Assembly (NCBI GenBank): GCA_963969495.1
Contig: OZ018323.1
Span: 72,202,920-72,266,919, forward strand
Reading direction: 5' to 3'
DNA from: Ceratothoa steindachneri
Taxonomy: Eukaryota > Arthropoda > Malacostraca > Isopoda > Cymothoidae
Length of the DNA stretch: 64,000 nt
The notes below the pieces were generated by a model that saw nothing but the letters and a program-made list of their open reading frames with translations, was not told the origin of the DNA and ran no database searches. Shown piece by piece: positions 59,179 through 64,000 of the stretch (position 1 is the stretch's first letter; every line of letters begins with the position of its first letter). The translations under genes were made by a program, and so were the position numbers.

Positions 59179-59202
59179 CTGGAAAAAGAAACAAGAATGT
59201 CA
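59179..59202 (-). other. Candidate 3' splice site upstream of copy C
   Basis: Read on the minus strand, TTCTTGTTTCTTTTTCCAG precedes the first family-like codons of copy C. This polypyrimidine tract plus CAG is a good acceptor. It would imply a 5' intron in or before the start region. The matching donor and exon were not found. Confidence 0.45.
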
Positions 59203-62200
59203 ATATTTTGCTCAATAAAACTTACTACTATGTACTGTGAAGTATTTGCTTTCTACAAGCAGCCTCTCTGTCCGTCCTTAGGGCAGTTTTCGGGGAAACG
59301 AGAAAATAGAAATTACAGAATAACTATAGCATGTAGCTAAAAATGGGTTATATATTTGAAATGAGCATTAAAAAACGAAATAAAATTGGCAGATAAATTT
59401 AAGTCAACAGAAAATGCGATTAAAATTGTTCCCCTGTGTTATTTATCAAGTGTGAACGTAATACAATAATATAAAGTTAATTTATGTTAAATGCTAGCAA
59501 GTAGGAAGGCTAAAACTAATGTTATCTTTATTACATACTTCAAATTTTAGTAGAGGAGCAGAAAAAGGCGTCAGTAAAATAATGGCTGTAGTTAAAGAAG
59601 TGGCAACATATAATGTTGTTGGAACCCATTCAGCTACAGAGCAACCTCAATAGAATATAATTAGTATTTGCTGAAAACATTGATCCTTTTCAATTTATTA
59701 GCAAAGTCATTATACCAATTTCTATTCTTCATTTCTACATATTTTTGGTGCACAGAGAACTTTAGATAACTTTAAATAAAAGGCAGCGTTGAACGTTTAT
59801 TTATTAGGCAAAACATTGAAAAGATAAAGTCAAGAGTGGCTAAATGAGTTTCCTATGGAAGTAAAACAGGCCTAGTTAATTATAAAGGATAAATTGCCTC
59901 TTAAGTGAGAAGATATATTGTACCATGAGTAATGGACTAATATTTGATCAAAAGCAAGAAAATTGTTTATTTATTCATTGTTTCTCATGAAAGGGATGCA
60001 AAATTGTACCTGGAAAACAGAAATATAACATTAAAGGTACAACCACTTTTTAAAGTTTTATGGATTATGTTTTTTCGAAAAGAGGTTAAAAATAGTTCAA
60101 TTCTGCTAAGAACATGAAACAAATAAATAAGAACGATAACAAGATTTGTAAAATTTACCATCTATGAGTAAGACCGAGGAAATATATCACCCTTTTCTTA
60201 TTGCATATCGTCAATCCCAGAAATGCTTGATATAAACCGAGCTCTAGAGGCATCGCGCTTCTTCATCCCATAAACCGCTAAAATTTGATTTGGTGGACTA
60301 ATGTTTTGAATAATAAATGGTCTTTATTTCTGTTCTTATGATCAATTGGTCTACGATTTCAGAAAACATTTCAATGATTCACGATATGATAGGAAAAATG
60401 GAAAGATGACACAGAGAGTCCACATATATATACCCGTTTCAATATTCCATCAATTTTCTATTGGATTTGCAACGTTCTTGTTTATAATTCCGATTCTTTA
60501 TATTTATTTGTTATTGAAAGATTTTGACATAAGTTTTATTGATTTTTCATTTCTTTCGTTAAACTTTTAATAGATAATCCATATATTATCATATTTCATG
60601 GATCTACAGGAATTATTATTTTGACATTTTATTTATACTGCCCTGCCTAAATATACAGAGATGCTTGCAAAAACCTGGACCATATTTGAGATGCTCTATC
60701 TCAATAAGAAATACAGCTAGGGACATTCAATAAAAGCAAATGAGAGATAAATCCTTAATCTATAAATTATTTTCTTTTTAAAAACATACTAAAGATATTT
60801 AATGAGTCAATTAGCCTTTAAATAAATAATGTAATAAACTAGTTTTTTATTTTTTTTAATTGCTCTGCTAGGAAGCGTTTAGAAAGAACAAAATTTGGGG
60901 AAAAACAGCAAAATTAGGTTATCTTACAGGCTGATGTTGACCATAAAGAAAGGGCATATTGATCTACTCATTAAAATTTAACTTTTGCTTAAAAGTTTAA
61001 ACTTGTTAAATGTTGCACTTTAGAAAATAAAAAATGTTATTCTCTTCAAAGGTTAATTGACTCATTAAATGACTAGACAATTTTAAAAAGATATTACTAT
61101 TTATAGATAAAGCATTCCCCTCTCATCTGTTTTTTTATTTTGTCTCTAGCTGCAATAATTATTGAGATATGCTTCTCAAAAACAGTTAAATTTGGAAGTC
61201 CCGTCCTGTATATGGTTACTTTGATTGATCATAAATGGGCTGCTCTCATTTTGTTTAATTTTGATATTTAGACGGTGAATTTATTTTAAACAAAAACCTA
61301 AGCAATGGGATTTTACAATGGGTTAACAATTGTAGTTTATCCATTTATGTTAGTGTAAACCTTCATTATAAGAATATAGGTGAACATCTGTAGATGGATT
61401 TATTTATCAAACTCTCAATGATATGAACTTTTTCTTCACAATATTTAAAGGTCAGTATTTTGGTTAATATTCTAGGGGACCTTATTTTCATACGTTTATT
61501 TGATTTTTGCTTTCCCACTAACGTTATTTGTTATGTGAATAAAGAACAATTTTGGAATTGTAAGAGGTTTATTTTCTTCAAAGGTATTTATGCACTCATA
61601 AAATTACACAGCTGGACAGAAACGTCTCATGGTCACTCTTTCGAATATATATTCTGACTGAAAAATATTGAGCTTACCCACATGTCAAGAAGTATATTAT
61701 AACATGAAGGATATTCCACTGATAAGTTTTCAATCTAATTAAAAGAATATTTATCCCTTATAATATTGAATGCTCTCCACTGCTATAGACTTTTGCATAA
61801 CAGAAAAAAAACAGCTAATAAAGAACCCTGAAATTCATAATACGAGCATTAGATTCAGTGAGTTGATCTTTTAAAGAACTCATCAACGAAGGCTGCTTCT
61901 TTTCATTCTTTTCGGAAGACTCCTTCAGTTTTTTTTCTCATGGCGTGTTTTCGTCTATTCGAAAAATATCTTATCATGGTGGATTTGAAATGCCAGAAAA
62001 ACAAATGCCTTAAGCATAATTGGGATGAAAAATCTGAGAAAGAGAGGAATTTTATAATTTAAATTTATTCTTAGTGAAAAATAAACGATGGTGTATTACG
62101 CCTTGTTAAATTATACCTCATTATATTTCGACCGATCGAAAGGAACGGTATAACTAAAAACCGCACCAGTATTTTCAAAAAGGACAGGTTACTTGTGAAA

Positions 62201-62894
62201 ATTATCAATCCAAAAGTAGTGCAATATTCTGAATCAAGATTGTGATTAAAAGTTATCTAGAGATATATTAAGCATTATCGTGTGATATATTCCAAAAATA
62301 TTTACAGCTTTGTGTAAACTAGGTAAACTTTAGAGCTTAGGAAAGCAAATATACCATGATTAGTGTAGGAAGGCAGAGTCTAAATTTTGCGAGGGGATAA
62401 TAAATTGTTTTCAAATTCACGTTTTAGTTTTACAAAATGTACTTCAGTTTCTCCTTGAAGGTCAATTGCCTGTATTTTTTGAAAGAGTTCACACCCAAAT
62501 TCTTTTATTTGCAATGAATTCCTGTCCTGTTAAAGAATTAGTAATATTATGAACTATGTATTATTTTCACTATTTAGTCTTCATCATTTCTTAGTAGTGT
62601 TTCTCATTTAAAAAAAATACCTAACACTGGCCTGTGTTTCTAAATATTTTATAAAGGCCCTAAGTTTTCAAACTAATTTAGAATCATTTTTGCATGATCA
62701 GTATAAGAATATAATTAGATTTATTTTGTCAGGTAAGGTTTCTAAGATATGCTCGATTCTTATTAGAACGTATATTCTAAAATCGCGGTATCATCCAACC
62801 GTTTATTAATTTTTTTTTTCAGTTCAAGATTTGCATAACAATTGACTTTACGTGTAAGAATCATTAGAATAGGTTTGGTTACATCTGCGGACAT
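59203..62894. other. AT-rich stretch without recognisable gene
   Basis: No protein family, repeat or RNA gene recognised. Short ORFs at 60346-60570 and 61460-61657 are hydrophobic composition artefacts. Confidence 0.45.
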
Positions 62895-64000
62895 GTCGCT
62901 CTTCCAGACCGTCAAGCGTAAATCACTTGATTTTGGGAAAAAGGCTTGTCGTACTTATTTTGGAGTGAAACTATGGGGCCAGGTTAGCCTATTTGATCCC
63001 TTATTTATTATACAACATCTGTGGATAATTTAGGCGATTGGAGTAATAAGAAAGGGAAGAAAATACCATTTGATGTCCCAATGGTGGTAAGGGAAGGCAA
63101 AGATCAATTACCTGACTGCTACTTCTACATGGCAAATTTCAAAGGCATTAATCGCAAGAACAAGCACCATGTTCAATAATCCAATGTTCCTTCTGCTAGA
63201 AAACAATCCACACATTGTCCCGATCTTCCTGTCCCTGTGCCTGATTTTGCAATGTAGTCTAGCTCAGATTTTGGAAGTTGCTGTCGCTACCGATACAACT
63301 GGGTTTGATGCATACAAACCAGATGAGAGCCACTAACTGGTGCCACTTACGCAAGCTGAACTCAACGACCTGACACGAGACCTAAACCTTTTAAAAGAAT
63401 CTGCTCAGCTATTTGGTTTACCTCTTCGATAGAAATGTATGATGACAACAGAATCAACATTATCTTGGCGTCTGGCTCGCAAGAAAGAATTTAGTAAATA
63501 TTTTACGTTTGAGGAAGCCTCTTTACTGGTTTACTGTACCAACATTGCTGACCTGCCTAAGTTACTGGGCATGAAGTATGATATTATGGAATAGAGACCT
63601 TTCATTGACTTATCTACCAGAAGTCTCGAGGCAATTCTTATTAATAACAGCCATAAGTTTTCATTGATCCCTCTTGGACACTCAGTTGCAATTGAAGAAA
63701 CCTGTAACAAAATGACACTTTGTTGTCTGCTCTTCACTACTAAGAACTTAAATGGCTGATCTGTGGAGATCTTAAAGTTGTTGAACTCATCTTAGGCCTT
63801 AAAGGTGTGTACACAGAGTATCCATGTTTTATGTGCCTATGTGACAGTCGGGTTGACGACCAGCATCTTGTCACACAAGACTTCCCTCAAGAAAAGGATT
63901 AGAACTCGGTTCTTACAACGCTCTGTCCAACCCTTGGTTGAACCACGAAATATATTGCTTTCACTCCTGCACATAAAGATTGCTTTGTTGAAAAGCTTTG
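62895..64000 (+). pseudogene. Copy D of the recurring CxxC/GERFHQD family (runs off the window)
   Basis: Reads KACRTYFGVKL (62941), then DNLGDWSNKKGKKIPFDVPM, VREGKDQLPDCYFYMANFKG (about 63090; the CYFC block with the last Cys changed to Tyr), INRKNKHHVQ, DLPVPVPDF, PLTQAELNDLTRDLNL, FEEASLLVYCTNIADLPKL, KYDIME*RPFIDLSTRSLEA (EWRLFID block with a stop for Trp) and INNSHKFSLIPLGHSVAIEE. GDLKVVELILGLKGVYTEYP then leads to CFMCLCDSRVDDQH (CxxC at about 63824-63835) and a damaged PPLHIKLGL block. It is cut by the window end before the GERFHQD block. No intron at the site where copy B has one. Closest to copy E. Confidence 0.75.

Overview
This is animal nuclear DNA, most likely from an arthropod or another invertebrate. 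It is AT-rich and has GT-AG splice signals, long (TA)n arrays, and CR1, RTE, I-like and Penelope-like retroelements alongside mariner/Tc1 and hAT DNA transposons. The species cannot be named from the sequence. There are no bacterial features: no operons, Shine-Dalgarno sites or CRISPR. I found no convincing host gene; almost every recognisable coding stretch belongs to a mobile or repeated element, mostly decayed.

Layout: 0-0.5 kb, copy A of a recurring unnamed gene family (minus). 2.9-6.1 kb, a hAT/ZBED5-like transposase gene (minus) split by a 5'-truncated CR1 LINE (3.29-4.91 kb, plus). 6.2-6.6 kb, a purine tract. 8.7-16.2 kb, Penelope-type ends beside TA arrays, a large inverted repeat (12.9-13.8 kb), a mariner fragment and a tRNA-derived SINE inside a second inverted repeat. 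17.6-19.2 kb, a Ty3/gypsy pol relic. 20.9-27.4 kb, an RTE-type LINE broken by a longer CR1 (21.1-24.6 kb, minus, with an esterase-type ORF1 and endonuclease plus RT) and by an LTR-like block (25.5-26.7 kb). 31.5-36.4 kb, an I/jockey-like LINE with family copy E nested in it. 37.0-37.5 kb, a Penelope-like RT. 40.4-41.3 kb, another LTR-like block. 44.1-44.5 kb, a mariner relic. 45.6-47.2 kb, family copy F. 48.8-50.6 kb, copy B, with a probable intron. 51.0-53.2 kb, Penelope-like, mariner/Tc1 and LTR-like pieces. 55.0-56.4 kb, a mariner with both terminal repeats and TA target duplication. 56.6-57.3 kb, a Tc1-like relic. 57.9-59.2 kb, copy C. 62.9-64.0 kb, copy D, running off the edge.

The most interesting content is the family represented by copies A-F. 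It encodes a large protein with an N-terminal CxxC...CxxC module, a WREP...CYFC-type block, an EWRLFID-type block, a GDxK...CxxCxW block, a PPLHIKLGL block, an AGIFDGPQ block and a C-terminal GERFHQD block. Six copies on both strands fall into at least three subfamilies (A/B, C/F, D/E). At least one carries a GT-AG intron with a TACTAAT branch site. I know of no named function. A multi-copy, intron-bearing DNA-transposon-like element is my inference.
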